From NCBI RefSeq assembly GCF_001866645.1, contig NZ_MLYP01000050.1:96124-160123 (forward strand): a DNA stretch of 64,000 nt, written 5' to 3'. The position numbers and the translations under genes were made by a program. This DNA is from Streptomyces colonosanans (lineage in GTDB: Bacteria > Actinomycetota > Actinomycetes > Streptomycetales > Streptomycetaceae). The notes beneath the pieces were generated by a model, which searched no databases, was not told the DNA's origin, and worked only from the letters and a program-made list of their open reading frames with translations. Positions 17,638 to 26,492 of this stretch are shown here, piece by piece (the first letter of the stretch is position 1; every line of letters begins with the position of its first letter).

Positions 17638-20127
17638 TCACGCCCGCAGCGTCTCCTCCAGCGCCCGTGCCACCGACGCCGCCTCCTCCCCGGACAGCGG
17701 CGCGCCCGCGCCCGTCGTCACATAGAAGGCGTCCACCGCGTTCGCGCCCAGCGTACTGATGTGCGCACTGCGTACCCGTACGCCCGACTTCTCCAGAGCC
17801 TGCCCGATCCGGAACAGCAGCCCCGGCGCGTCCTGGGCGCGCACCTCGATCACGGTCGCGTGCCGGGAGGCCGCCGGGGCGACCGTCACACGCGGCGGGG
17901 GTGCCTGCACACCCCGGCGGCGGGGGTAGGCCGCGTCCCGTTCCGTCAGGCGTGCCGCGATGTCCAGGGAGCTGTCCAGGGCCCGTACGAGATCGGCGCG
18001 CAGCCTGGCCGCCTGCGGCAGCGAGCCGTACTCCGCCACGACCCGCCAGTCGAGCAGCAGGACCGGGGCGCCGGGGACGCCGTCCGGGAGGTCCAGGGCC
18101 CGTAGTTCCGCCGTACGGACCGTGAGGCGGTGCACGGCCAGCACGCCCGCCACGGCTGGGAGCACGCCGGGTTGGTCCGGTACGGCGACGATCAGCTCCA
18201 CGCCGGGGGGCTCCGGTTCGCCGGACGGCTCCTCGGCCGGCGGCTCGGGCCGGGCACGCAGCACCAGGACCGGGCCGCCCGTGCGGAAGGCCTCGAGGGC
18301 GAGCCGCTCCTGCTCGGCGGTGGGCACGGCGGGCTCCACGTCGGCGGGCTCGTCGCCGGCCAGCAGCGCCGACACCCGCTTGACCAGGTCGGTCACCAGC
18401 GCGCTGCGCCAGGACGACCAAGCCGCGGGCCCGGTGGCCGACGCGTCCGCCTCGGTCAGCGCGTGCAGCAGGTCCAGCGTGCCCTGCGAGCCGACCGCCT
18501 CGGCGACCGCGCGCACCGTGGCCGGGTCCTGCAGGTCGCGCCGGGTCGCCGTCTCGACGAGCAGCAGATGGTGGCGTACGAGCGTGGCGAGAACGGCGAC
18601 GTCGTCACGGCCGAAGCCGATGCGGCCCGCCACGTCCCGCGCGATGGTCTCGCCCACGACGCAGTGGTCGCCGGGCCGGCCCTTGCCGATGTCGTGCAGG
18701 AGCGCGGCGACCAGGAGGAGGTCGGGGCGGCCGACCTGGCGGGTCAGTCCCGAGGCGCGCACGGCCGTCTCGATCAGGTGCCGGTCGACGGTCCAGATGT
18801 GCACGGCATTGCGCTGCGGGCGGCAGCGCACATACTCCCAGTCGGGCAGCAGGCGGGTGATCAGCCCCTCGGCCTCGAGCGCCTCCCAGACCTCGACGGC
18901 CGGGCGGCCGGAACCCAGCAGGGTCACCAGCTGCTCGCGCGCCTCGACAGGCCAGGGCGTCGGCAGGGGGCGCGCAGCGGATGCCATGCGCCGTACCGCG
19001 TGCGAGGAGAGCGGGAGGCCCGCCTGGGCGGCCGCTGCGGCGGCGCGCAAAGGGAGCACGGGGTCGCGCTCCGGGCGCGCGGTGCGAGCAAGTACCACCT
19101 CGCCGTCCTGCTGCACCGCCCCTTCCGCCAGCGGAGACCGCTCGGTGACCGGTGAGCCCCCGCCGGGCGCCCCCACCAACCTGCTGAAGAAGGCGCTTCG
19201 CTCCCTCGCCCGTGTCCGCAGCCGTGGCCGCACGGTGCGTGATCGCAGGACGCGCCCCACCTCGCGCCATGTCACATCGCTCGCGTACGAGATCACGCGT
19301 GCCGCCTCATAGACCTGGCGCAGCAGTGCGTCGGCGTCCGGCAGGCCGAGCTCGGCGGCGATCTGGTCCTGTTCCTGCAGGGTCAGGCGGTCGGTGGCAC
19401 GCCCGGTGGCCAGATGCAGTGCGTCGCGTACGTCCAGGAGCCCGCGCCGGGCCTCCGCCAGTCCCTCGCGCGGGGCGTCGGCGAGCCAGGAGGCGGCGAC
19501 CGCGCGCAGCACCGTGGCGTCGCGCAGCCCGCCCCGTGCCTCCTTGAGGTCCGGTTCCAGCAGGTACCGCAGTTCGCCATGGCGCTGCGCCCGTTCGGTG
19601 CACAGGTCCTGGAGTTCCGGCAGGCGTTTCGGGGCCTGGTCGCGCCAGTCGGCCAGGACGGCCGCCCTCAGGTCCTGGGTCAGCCCGGCGTCGCCGACCA
19701 GGTGCCGTGCGTCCAGCAGGCCGAGCTGCACCTTGAGATCGTCACCGGCGGCCTTGCGGGCCTGCGACGGCGTACGGACGGAGTGGTCGAGGGCCAGACC
19801 GAGGTCCCAGACGGGGTACCAGATGCGGTCGGCGAGGGCGGCGACCGCCTTGCTGTCGCCGTCGTCGTGCAGCAGGAGCAGATCGAGGTCGCTGCGCGGG
19901 GACAGCTCTCCGTGGCCGTATCCGCCGACCGCGACAAGGCAGACGCCGCGCAGCCCCTCGGTGCCCGCGGTGAACAGGTCGGCCAGCCACCCGTCCGTCA
20001 GTTCGACCAAGGCCGTACGGCGCGGCGACCCGGACCGCGCCCCCTGCGTGAGAAGTCGCAGTCGGGCCGCCGCGTAACCACCGGGTCCCGAGGCCTCCGC
20101 TTGCGTGTGCTCGTCCGTACCCGTCAC
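17638..20127 (-). CDS. glnD: PII-protein uridylyl/adenylyltransferase GlnD
   Basis: GlnD modifies the PII protein in response to nitrogen status; in Streptomyces it adenylylates GlnK at Tyr51. The 829-aa protein has the nucleotidyltransferase domain (GGYGHGELSPRSDLDLLLL), an HD hydrolase domain (LLHDIGKGRPGDHCVVG) near the middle, and two C-terminal ACT domains that sense glutamine (PGVLPAVAGVLAVH and DAPGLLFRIGQALEKSG). It is 26 bp after glnK, completing the amtB-glnK-glnD operon. The predicted HD hydrolase residues are intact. Confidence 0.96.
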   Translation of the reverse strand: MTGTDEHTQAEASGPGGYAAARLRLLTQGARSGSPRRTALVELTDGWLADLFTAGTEGLRGVCLVAVGGYGHGELSPRSDLDLLLLHDDGDSKAVAALADRIWYPVWDLGLALDHSVRTPSQARKAAGDDLKVQLGLLDARHLVGDAGLTQDLRAAVLADWRDQAPKRLPELQDLCTERAQRHGELRYLLEPDLKEARGGLRDATVLRAVAASWLADAPREGLAEARRGLLDVRDALHLATGRATDRLTLQEQDQIAAELGLPDADALLRQVYEAARVISYASDVTWREVGRVLRSRTVRPRLRTRARERSAFFSRLVGAPGGGSPVTERSPLAEGAVQQDGEVVLARTARPERDPVLPLRAAAAAAQAGLPLSSHAVRRMASAARPLPTPWPVEAREQLVTLLGSGRPAVEVWEALEAEGLITRLLPDWEYVRCRPQRNAVHIWTVDRHLIETAVRASGLTRQVGRPDLLLVAALLHDIGKGRPGDHCVVGETIARDVAGRIGFGRDDVAVLATLVRHHLLLVETATRRDLQDPATVRAVAEAVGSQGTLDLLHALTEADASATGPAAWSSWRSALVTDLVKRVSALLAGDEPADVEPAVPTAEQERLALEAFRTGGPVLVLRARPEPPAEEPSGEPEPPGVELIVAVPDQPGVLPAVAGVLAVHRLTVRTAELRALDLPDGVPGAPVLLLDWRVVAEYGSLPQAARLRADLVRALDSSLDIAARLTERDAAYPRRRGVQAPPPRVTVAPAASRHATVIEVRAQDAPGLLFRIGQALEKSGVRVRSAHISTLGANAVDAFYVTTGAGAPLSGEEAASVARALEETLRA

Positions 20128-20153
20128 CCGGCGGCTCCTGTTCCGTCCGTGCC

Positions 20154-20492
20154 TTACAGCGCGTCGGGCCCGCGCTCGCCGGTCCGGACCCGGACGGCCG
20201 TCTCGACCGGGAGGGACCAGACCTTGCCGTCTCCGATCTTGCCGGTGCGGGCCGCCTTGACGATGGTGTCGATGAGCTGTTCGGCGTCGTCGTCCTCGGC
20301 CAGCACCTCGATACGGATCTTGGGGACGAGGTCGACCGTGTACTCGGCGCCGCGGTAGATCTCAGTGTGTCCCCTCTGCCGGCCGTATCCGCTCGCCTCG
20401 GTGACCGTCAGGCCCTGCACCCCGAAGGACTGGAGGGCCTCCTTGATCTCGTCGAGTCGGTGGGGCTTCACGACGGCGGTGATCAGCTTCAT
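20154..20492 (-). CDS. glnK: Nitrogen regulatory protein PII (GlnK)
   Basis: GlnK is a trimeric PII signal protein that senses ATP/ADP and 2-oxoglutarate and regulates AmtB. The 112-aa protein starts MKLITAVVKPHRLDEIKEAL. The T-loop carries Tyr51 (TEIYRGAEYTVD), the residue adenylylated by GlnD in Streptomyces. The B-loop and C-terminal KIGDGKVW motif are also present. Its ATG overlaps the amtB stop by four bases (ATGA), which couples expression of transporter and regulator. Confidence 0.97.
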   Translation of the reverse strand: MKLITAVVKPHRLDEIKEALQSFGVQGLTVTEASGYGRQRGHTEIYRGAEYTVDLVPKIRIEVLAEDDDAEQLIDTIVKAARTGKIGDGKVWSLPVETAVRVRTGERGPDAL

Positions 20493-21826
20493 GCGTGCAC
20501 CTTCTTGGTCTGCGGCGTGGCGAGGGCCGAAGCGGCGGTACCGACGGAACCGCCGCCCGCGCCGCTGAAGTCGTATGCGGTCTCGGCGTGCTCCGCCCGG
20601 TCGATGCCGGAGATCTCCTCGTCCTCGCCGACCCGCATGCCGATCGTCTTGTCGAGCAGGAAGGCGAGGACCGCGGAGACGGCGAGGGAGTAGGCCAGGA
20701 CCCCGAAGACACCGACGCACTGCTTCCAGAACTGGTCCAGGCCGCCGCCGTAGAAGAGGCCCTTGACGTCGGACTGGCCCCGGCCGCTGGCGAAGAGGCC
20801 GACGAGCAGGGAGCCGACGACACCGCCGACCATATGGACGCCGACGACATCGAGGGAGTCGTCGTAACCGAACGTGTACTTCAGGCCGACGGCCATGGCG
20901 CACAGGACACCGGCGATACCCCCGACGGCGATCGCGCCGAGCGGGGCGACCGCGCCACCGGACGGGGTGATCGCGACCAGACCGGCGACGGCACCCGAGG
21001 CGGCGCCCAGCGTGGTGAACGCGCCGTGGCGGATCTTCTCGTAGGCGAGCCACGCCAGCATGGCGGCACCGGTGGCGACCTGTGTGTTGACGAACATCAG
21101 CGGGCCGACGCCGTCCTCGTTGCCGAGCCAGGATCCGGCATTGAAGCCGAACCAGCCGAACCACAGCAGACCGGCGCCGAGCATGACCAGCGGGAGACTG
21201 TGCGGACGCATCGGGTCCTTCTTGAAGCCGACGCGCTTGCCGATGACGAGGATCACACCGAGCGCCGCGGCGCCCGCGTTGATGTGGACCGCTGTGCCAC
21301 CGGCGAAGTCGATCACGCCCAGCTCATAGGCCCAGCCGCCGGTGCCCCAGACCCAGTGGGCGACGGGAAAGTACACGACCGTGACCCACAGCACCAGGAA
21401 GAGGGACCAGGCACTGAACTTCACGCGGTCCGCCAGCGCACCGCTGATCAGGGCCGGTGTGATGATCGCGAACATCAGCTGGAAGACCGCGAAGACGAAG
21501 ACCGGGATGGTGTGGCCGGGCCAGAGGTCCATCTTGCCTATACCGCTGAAGCCGACGAAGTCGGAGGTCCAGCCGACGATCGAGCCCGCGTCGGTGCCGA
21601 AGGCCATGGAGAAGCCGTACAGCACCCACAGAACGGTGACGATCCCCAGGCTGATGAAGCTCATCATCAGCATGTTCAGGGTGCTCTTGACGCGGACCAT
21701 GCCTCCGTAGAAGAAGGCCAGGCCCGGGGTCATGAGCATCACCAGGGCGGAGCAGATGAGCATGAAGCCTGTGTCGGCGGACGACAGCTTGGGGGCATCC
21801 GCCGCAAGCATGATGGCTGGTGCCAT
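20489..21826 (-). CDS. amtB: Ammonium transporter AmtB
   Basis: Trimeric ammonia/ammonium channel in the cytoplasmic membrane. The 445-aa protein has about 11 membrane helices. Twin pore histidines are visible in GGTAVHINAGAAALG and DVVGVHMVGGVVG, and the periplasmic entry with the conserved Trp/Phe region is intact. The start MAPAIMLAADAPKLSSADTG was preferred over an upstream ATG because an AGGAG-type site (GACGAGGAGACG) precedes it. First gene of the amtB-glnK-glnD operon, with a GlnR box upstream. Confidence 0.96.
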   Translation of the reverse strand: MAPAIMLAADAPKLSSADTGFMLICSALVMLMTPGLAFFYGGMVRVKSTLNMLMMSFISLGIVTVLWVLYGFSMAFGTDAGSIVGWTSDFVGFSGIGKMDLWPGHTIPVFVFAVFQLMFAIITPALISGALADRVKFSAWSLFLVLWVTVVYFPVAHWVWGTGGWAYELGVIDFAGGTAVHINAGAAALGVILVIGKRVGFKKDPMRPHSLPLVMLGAGLLWFGWFGFNAGSWLGNEDGVGPLMFVNTQVATGAAMLAWLAYEKIRHGAFTTLGAASGAVAGLVAITPSGGAVAPLGAIAVGGIAGVLCAMAVGLKYTFGYDDSLDVVGVHMVGGVVGSLLVGLFASGRGQSDVKGLFYGGGLDQFWKQCVGVFGVLAYSLAVSAVLAFLLDKTIGMRVGEDEEISGIDRAEHAETAYDFSGAGGGSVGTAASALATPQTKKVHA

Positions 21827-21928
21827 CGGCGTCTCCTCGTCGATTGGTACGGCCCCGTGGGGGCGAAGCCTGAGCGGTCCGGTCATGAGGGGTGGGCCGG
21901 TTGTGCGCCATGAGACTGACGCAGCACG

Positions 21929-21966
21929 GTTTCGGGGGACGCCCCTCGACGTTTCACCTCGGTGAC
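21929..21966 (-). promoter_or_regulatory. GlnR-binding box upstream of amtB
   Basis: On the minus strand the sequence reads GTCAC-n6-GAAAC-n6-GGGCG-n6-GAAAC. This fits the Streptomyces GlnR target (gTnAc-n6-GaAAc, repeated every 11 bp): the first a/b pair is perfect, and the second has an intact b half and a degenerate a half. A further GTAAC lies at 21982-21986, two bases off the spacing. It is about 100 bp before the amtB start. GlnR activation under nitrogen limitation is inferred. Confidence 0.85.
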
Positions 21967-22220
21967 GAAGGCGCCGGGCGTGTTACGCGTGGATGAACTA
22001 CCGGATGCCGTCCGCGGTCATCGTCATGGTGGCGCACCCTTCGGTGAAGGGCATCTCAACCGCCGGCCGGGGACTTCCGACGAAGGCCGGCCGGGCCCGG
22101 GTGAACGGCGGCTCTTCGGGCGCGAAAGACGGGTCCGGCCGCGGCGGCCATCCGATGACCTGGCGTGGGGGAGCCGAGTCGGGCAGTTCGGGATGGCGGC
22201 CGCGGCCGGGGTCCATGGGG

Positions 22221-22243
22221 CGGGCCCTTGGGTTCCGGGCCCG
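22221..22243 (-). terminator. Possible hairpin terminator after nsdA
   Basis: Seven-bp inverted repeat CGGGCCC / GGGCCCG with a 9-base loop, seven bases past the nsdA stop. Shorter than the other terminators in the window. Confidence 0.45.
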
Positions 22244-22249
22244 GAGGGG

Positions 22250-23725
22250 TCAGACCGCCTCGGCGGTCTCGGGCAGGTGGGTGGCGAGGTGGTCGGTCAG
22301 GTCGATGACCTCGGCAAGATCACCGAAATCGCGAACGGCGGTGTCGACGGTCTTTCGAATACGCGTGTTGACCCGTTCGGAGCGCACCTTTCCGGCGATC
22401 TCCATGGCCTTCTTGGCCAACGTCGTGCTCTGTTCCGGCTCGCGCTGCAGCAGGTGCACGGTGGCCATGCCGATGAGGTTGAGTGCGTACGACCGCTGGT
22501 GCTCCGCGTCCTCGGAGAAGAGGTCGACGGCCTTCTGCATCAGGGGCTCGGCGAGGGAAGCGTAGGTGGGGCTGCGGCCCGCGACATAGGCGAGGTCGCG
22601 GAAGGAGTGGGAGTTCTCGGCGTGCAGCTCGGCCTCGGAGTAGAAACGGATCCAGTCGGGCTCGGGCTCGTCGAACTCGAGCGCGTCGGCGAAGGTGTCC
22701 TCGGCCATCCTCACGGCGCGCTTGCATCTGCTGGGCTGCCCCATGTTCGCGTACGCGCGCGCCTCCATCGCGTACAGCATCGACTGGGTACGCGGGCTCG
22801 CGCAGTCCCTGCTGCCGTACTGGGCGAGGTGGATGAGTTCCAGGGCGTCCTCGGGCCGGTCGAGGTGGATCATCTGACGGCTCATGCTGGAGAGGATGTA
22901 CGAGCCGAGCGGCTTGTCGCCGGCCTCCTTGGCGGCGTGCAGCGCGAGGACGAAGTACTTCTGCGCGGTGGGCTGCAGTCCGACGTCGTAGCTCATCCAA
23001 CCGGCCAGTTGGGCCAGCTCGGCGGCGACCTTGAAGAGGCGCCTGGTGGTGGCCTCGGGCTGGGGCTCCTGGAGCAGGTCGGTGACCTCGTGCAGCTGAC
23101 CGACGACCGCCTTGCGGCGCAGGCCGCCGCCGCACTGGGCGTCCCACTGCCGGAACATCACGATGGTGGCCTCCAGGAGGTCCATCTCGGGCCTGGAGAG
23201 CCGGCCGCCGCGGCGCGCGGCGAGCGAGGGTTCGGACTCCCCGCGTGGCGAGGTGGGGCCAGGCACCAGCCAGCGCTGCATGGGCTCGATGAGGGTCGGG
23301 CCGGCCGACAGGCCCAGCGAGGCCCCGAGAAAGCCGCGCCGCGCCAGCATGAGGTCGCTGCGCGAGAACTCGCTGAGCAGCGCCACCGTCTGCGGGCCGG
23401 TCCAGGGAAGGTCGATCCCGGACACGGAGGGTGACTGGTGAGCGGCGCGCAGCCCCAGGTCCTCAATGGCGACCACACAGCCGAAGCGCTCCGAGAACAG
23501 CTCCGAGAGGATCCGCGGGATCGGCTCGCGCGGGTTCTCCCCGTCCAGCCAGCGGCGCACCCGCGACGTGTCCGTCGAGATGTGGTTGGCGCCCAACTGG
23601 CGGGCCCTGCGGTTCACTTGACGCGCCAGCTCGCCCTTCGACCAGCCACTACGCACGAACCACGAGCTGAGCAGCTCATTGGGGCGCTTGTCAGCGTTCG
23701 TCCCGCTTCCGCCGTTGCCGCCCAC
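22250..23725 (-). CDS. nsdA: NsdA, negative regulator of differentiation
   Basis: NsdA in S. coelicolor represses sporulation and antibiotic production. This 491-aa protein matches what I know of it from the N-terminus (MGGNGGSGTNADKRPNELL) onwards. An N-terminal helix-turn-helix-like segment (about 15-75: SGWSKGELARQVNRRARQ..TDTSRVRRWLDG) precedes a helical TPR-like domain through residue 480, with repeated A-rich helices (YFVLALHAAKEAG, SMLYAMEARAYANMGQ). It starts at GTG 23725 with GGGGG upstream. The neighbouring upstream region holds two palindromes that may be operators. DNA binding is inferred from the N-terminus. Confidence 0.92.
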   Translation of the reverse strand: MGGNGGSGTNADKRPNELLSSWFVRSGWSKGELARQVNRRARQLGANHISTDTSRVRRWLDGENPREPIPRILSELFSERFGCVVAIEDLGLRAAHQSPSVSGIDLPWTGPQTVALLSEFSRSDLMLARRGFLGASLGLSAGPTLIEPMQRWLVPGPTSPRGESEPSLAARRGGRLSRPEMDLLEATIVMFRQWDAQCGGGLRRKAVVGQLHEVTDLLQEPQPEATTRRLFKVAAELAQLAGWMSYDVGLQPTAQKYFVLALHAAKEAGDKPLGSYILSSMSRQMIHLDRPEDALELIHLAQYGSRDCASPRTQSMLYAMEARAYANMGQPSRCKRAVRMAEDTFADALEFDEPEPDWIRFYSEAELHAENSHSFRDLAYVAGRSPTYASLAEPLMQKAVDLFSEDAEHQRSYALNLIGMATVHLLQREPEQSTTLAKKAMEIAGKVRSERVNTRIRKTVDTAVRDFGDLAEVIDLTDHLATHLPETAEAV

Positions 23726-23858
23726 TGGAACGCCCCCATCCCTGAAACCACTTGTGCGCTATGTGCGCCAAGCCCTACCAGAATGCCGGTGAGTACGACC
23801 TGCGTCCGACGGTCCTCACCCTTCGAACGAGAACCCGACATGCCTCCGGCATACCCAC

Positions 23859-23889
23859 GAGTGCACGCACCTCCAGGACTCGTGCACTC
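23859..23889. promoter_or_regulatory. Inverted repeat GAGTGCACG in nsdA upstream region
   Basis: Arms GAGTGCACG (23859-23867) and CGTGCACTC (23881-23889) are separated by 13 bases. They lie immediately downstream (in nsdA sense) of the possible nsdA -10, that is across the likely transcription start. The half-site recurs as GTGCACTCA at 24022-24030. The binding protein is unknown. Confidence 0.45.
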
Positions 23890-23919
23890 AAAGTAATCCT
23901 AAGATCGCGGGTCCAGCCA

Positions 23920-23939
23920 TGGCGTTTCCAGAAACGCCA
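23920..23939. promoter_or_regulatory. 20-bp palindrome TGGCGTTTC/GAAACGCCA near the nsdA -35
   Basis: Perfect palindrome with 9-bp arms and two central bases. It covers the position expected for the -35 element of the putative nsdA promoter with -10 at 23896-23901. A repressor operator is plausible; this is an inference from position. Confidence 0.45.
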
Positions 23940-24174
23940 CCATTCGCCACCCCTTCGAATGAACCCACAGCCGTCTCCGCACGATTCACTTGACACACGA
24001 CAACCGGCAGCAGATGGAGCGGTGCACTCACCGGCGCACATCGCCATACGCACCACCCCGGACGCAACCGGGCGCCGCACGAACGCCGCGGCGACCGCCA
24101 ACAGGAAGGGAACACAAGGTCACTTCGCGCTCCCTTTGCGTAACTACGGGCGCGCTGGACCCGTTGGAGGGGGC

Positions 24175-24837
24175 ATGGGCTTCACGATCGGCGTCACGCG
24201 GGGGATCCGCGAAATCCGGCCCGGCGCACGGCGCCGGGGCCGCTCGTCGGAGTACACCGCCGTGGCCGAGTACACCGGCCTGTGGGGCTGGGACGTGGTG
24301 CCCGGTGCCCGGGCGGTTGCAGGGGCATGCTCGTGTGGCAGGACGGACTGCGCGGCGCCCGGCGCGCATCCACTGGACCACACGCCCATCGTGCGTGCGG
24401 GTGCCACGCTCGGCGAGGCGACCGGAGCCTGGGCCGAGGTCCCGGGTGCCGCGGTGATGCTGCCGGTCGGCCACGCGTTCGACGTGATCGAGGTTGCCGA
24501 GGCGACCGGACGGCTCGCACTGGCCCGGCTGGAGCGCATGGGGCTGCCGCTCGGCCCGGTGACGGCCACCCCTGACGGCCGCGCCCACTTCTTCGTCGCC
24601 CCGGGCTCCGCGGCCGAGCTGCCCGACCTGCTGTACCGGATGGCGTGGGACGACACGTCCCTCGATCTGCACGCCCTGGGCCCGGGCAGCTACATCACGG
24701 CCCCGCCCTCGAACCGCGGCGGCCTGGGCCCGGTCCGCTGGCTGCGCTCCCCCGCCCTCGACTCGGCGACGAAACCGCCGGCGGCCCGCCTGCTGATCGG
24801 CACGCTGGCCTACGTGGCCCACCGCTCACGCGCATAG
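24175..24837 (+). CDS. Bifunctional primase/polymerase N-terminal-domain protein
   Basis: A 220-aa protein beginning MGFTIGVTRGIREIRPGARR, with GGAGG just before the ATG. The body resembles the prim-pol N-terminal domain (PF09250 type): AVAEYTGLWGWDVVPGAR, a CSCGRTDCAAPGAHP cysteine patch, then HFFVAPGSA and PGSYITAPPS with the family's G-x-Y-I-x-A-P-P-S strand. The helicase or primase partner usually fused to this domain is absent. It is a conserved stand-alone gene in Streptomyces between nsdA and ftsY; its role is unknown. I do not claim polymerase activity. Confidence 0.75.
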   Translation: MGFTIGVTRGIREIRPGARRRGRSSEYTAVAEYTGLWGWDVVPGARAVAGACSCGRTDCAAPGAHPLDHTPIVRAGATLGEATGAWAEVPGAAVMLPVGHAFDVIEVAEATGRLALARLERMGLPLGPVTATPDGRAHFFVAPGSAAELPDLLYRMAWDDTSLDLHALGPGSYITAPPSNRGGLGPVRWLRSPALDSATKPPAARLLIGTLAYVAHRSRA

Positions 24838-24856
24838 CCCCGCTGGACAGCACGGC

Positions 24857-24895
24857 GAAGGGCCCCTCTCACATCCGCATGTGATGGGGCCCTTC
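24857..24895. terminator. Bidirectional hairpin between prim-pol gene and ftsY
   Basis: GAAGGGCCCC..CACAT pairs with ATGTG..GGGGCCCTTC with a small bulge and a 4-base loop. Lies between convergent genes (24837 and 24939), so it can serve both. Confidence 0.8.
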
Positions 24896-24938
24896 TGCGC
24901 GTACGCCGCCGGGGACGCCGTACGCCTCGTGTGGTGCG

Positions 24939-26141
24939 TCAGTCGCCGATAAGCGCATCCACGAACGCTTCCGGCTCGAAGGGGGCAAGGTCGTCGGCGC
25001 CCTCGCCGAGACCGACCAGCTTCACCGGCACGCCCAGCTCGCGCTGGACCGCGACCACGATGCCGCCCTTCGCCGTGCCGTCGAGCTTGGTGAGCACGAT
25101 GCCGCTGATGTCCACGACCTCGGCGAAGACACGGGCCTGGACGAGACCGTTCTGCCCGGTCGTGGCGTCGAGGACGAGCAGCACCTCGTCCAGCGGGGCG
25201 TGCTTCTCGACGACGCGCTTGACCTTGCCCAGCTCGTCCATGAGGCCGGTCTTGGTGTGCAGGCGGCCCGCCGTGTCGATGAGCACGACGTCGGCACCCA
25301 TCTCCTTGCCCTCCTTGACCGCGTCGAAGGCGACGGAGGCGGGGTCGCCGGCCTCGGGTCCGCGCACGGTGTGCGCGCCGACCCGCTCGCCCCAGGTCTG
25401 CAGCTGGTCGGCGGCGGCGGCGCGGAAGGTGTCGGCGGCGCCGAGGACGACCGTGCGGCCGTCGGCCACAAGGACACGGGCGAGCTTGCCGGTGGTGGTG
25501 GTCTTGCCGGTGCCGTTGACACCGACGACCATCACGATGCCCGGCTTGCTGGTCTCGGGCTCGGTGCGGACGGTGCGGTCCATGGAGGTACCGACCAGCT
25601 GAAGCAGTTCGTCGCGCAGCAGAGCGCGCAGCTCCTCGGGGGTACGGGTGCCGAGCACCTTCACACGCTCGCGCAGCCGCTCGACCAGCTCCTGCGTGGG
25701 CTGCACACCGACGTCGGCGGTGAGCAGAGTGTCCTCGATCTCCTCCCAGGTCTCGTCGTCGAGGTGCTCGCGGGACAGGAGCGTGAGCAGCCCCTTGCCA
25801 AGGGCGTTCTGCGAGCGGGAGAGGCGGGTGCGCAGACGGATCAGACGACCGGCGGTGGGCTCGGGGATCTCGATCGGGGGCGCTTCGACGGTCGGCGGCT
25901 CCTCGACGACCACTACGGCGGGGCCGTCGGGAAGATCCACCTCCTCGATCGTCCGGCGCTCCTCGTCGCGCGGTGTCTCGGCCTCGTCGCCGACGTGCGG
26001 CTCGGCCGGAGGGGCGGTGATGTCGGGTGGTGTGGGCGGGGCCGGGGGCAGCGGCCGCTTCCGGCGACTGCCGACGATGAGCCCGCCGAGCACGCCGATC
26101 ACCACCACGGCGATGACTACAGCAAGGATGACAATTTCCAT
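24939..26141 (-). CDS. ftsY: SRP receptor FtsY
   Basis: FtsY is the membrane receptor for SRP-ribosome complexes. The 400-aa protein has an N-terminal transmembrane helix (about 3-25: IVILAVVIAVVVIGVLGGLIVG), a Pro/Glu-rich acidic A region (30-95), the helical N domain, and the G domain with GVNGTGKTTT near 213-222, DTAGR and TKLDGTAKGG. The N-terminal anchor is a feature of actinobacterial FtsY. The partner ffh is in the same window. It reads towards the prim-pol gene and is closed by a shared hairpin. Confidence 0.96.
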   Translation of the reverse strand: MEIVILAVVIAVVVIGVLGGLIVGSRRKRPLPPAPPTPPDITAPPAEPHVGDEAETPRDEERRTIEEVDLPDGPAVVVVEEPPTVEAPPIEIPEPTAGRLIRLRTRLSRSQNALGKGLLTLLSREHLDDETWEEIEDTLLTADVGVQPTQELVERLRERVKVLGTRTPEELRALLRDELLQLVGTSMDRTVRTEPETSKPGIVMVVGVNGTGKTTTTGKLARVLVADGRTVVLGAADTFRAAAADQLQTWGERVGAHTVRGPEAGDPASVAFDAVKEGKEMGADVVLIDTAGRLHTKTGLMDELGKVKRVVEKHAPLDEVLLVLDATTGQNGLVQARVFAEVVDISGIVLTKLDGTAKGGIVVAVQRELGVPVKLVGLGEGADDLAPFEPEAFVDALIGD

Positions 26142-26492
26142 AACGCCTCAAGTATGGCGTGACCCGCCGCTCGGCCGTTCGTTGTACGCGCGGATCGCGC
26201 CGCCCCGCCGGGCCGGCGCGATCCGGCCTCGTGTCGGCCGAAAGCCCCTCGGGGTGGAGTCACAACGGGTCAGGTATGACTGGGTTTGTCGGGTACGCAG
26301 AGCAGCGTCCCGAGGTGTGCCACGACTCATGAAGGGGTCGTGACACGACCGCGCACCCCTATTGTCCGACGCCCCGCGCAGCCGACGTCCCCCTTCGCTT
26401 CCGTCAGGCGAAGGCGAAGGGGGACGTCGTGCCGGGCGGCGGGATCCGCGGAGAGGGACGCGACCCCTCTCCCTCGAGCCCGGACGGGCGGA
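26142..26492. other. Intergenic region between ftsY and glcP
   Basis: About 350 bp holding the ftsY promoter region and, near glcP, a long hairpin (listed). Nothing else recognisable; no good coding frame. Confidence 0.55.
26385..26427 (-). terminator. Hairpin terminator after glcP
   Basis: Perfect 14-bp inverted repeat ACGTCCCCCTTCGC / GCGAAGGGGGACGT with a 15-base loop, about 65 bp beyond the glcP stop. Confidence 0.8.

Larger units (their letters stand above)
21827..22249. other. Intergenic region upstream of amtB
   Basis: About 420 bp with no convincing gene. It carries the GlnR box (21929-21966), a further GTAAC half-site at 21982-21986, and a hairpin just after nsdA. The region nearest nsdA has no other visible motif. 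Confidence 0.6.
23726..24174. other. Intergenic region between nsdA and the primase/polymerase-like gene
   Basis: About 450 bp between divergent genes. It contains a possible nsdA -10 (TAGGAT on the minus strand, 23896-23901), the palindromes listed separately, a third GTGCACTCA copy at 24022-24030, and a plus-strand TTGACA at 23990-23995 without a clear -10. No open frame with typical codon bias is seen. Confidence 0.6.

Noticed and set aside
21998..22216. Short minus-strand frame between nsdA and amtB
   Set aside because: Proline/arginine-rich translation without family resemblance, no ribosome-binding site, and it lies in the regulatory gap.
23752..24174. N-terminal extension of the prim-pol-like gene to 23752
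   Set aside because: The extra 141 codons have poor codon bias and cross the palindromes; the ATG at 24175 has a good GGAGG.
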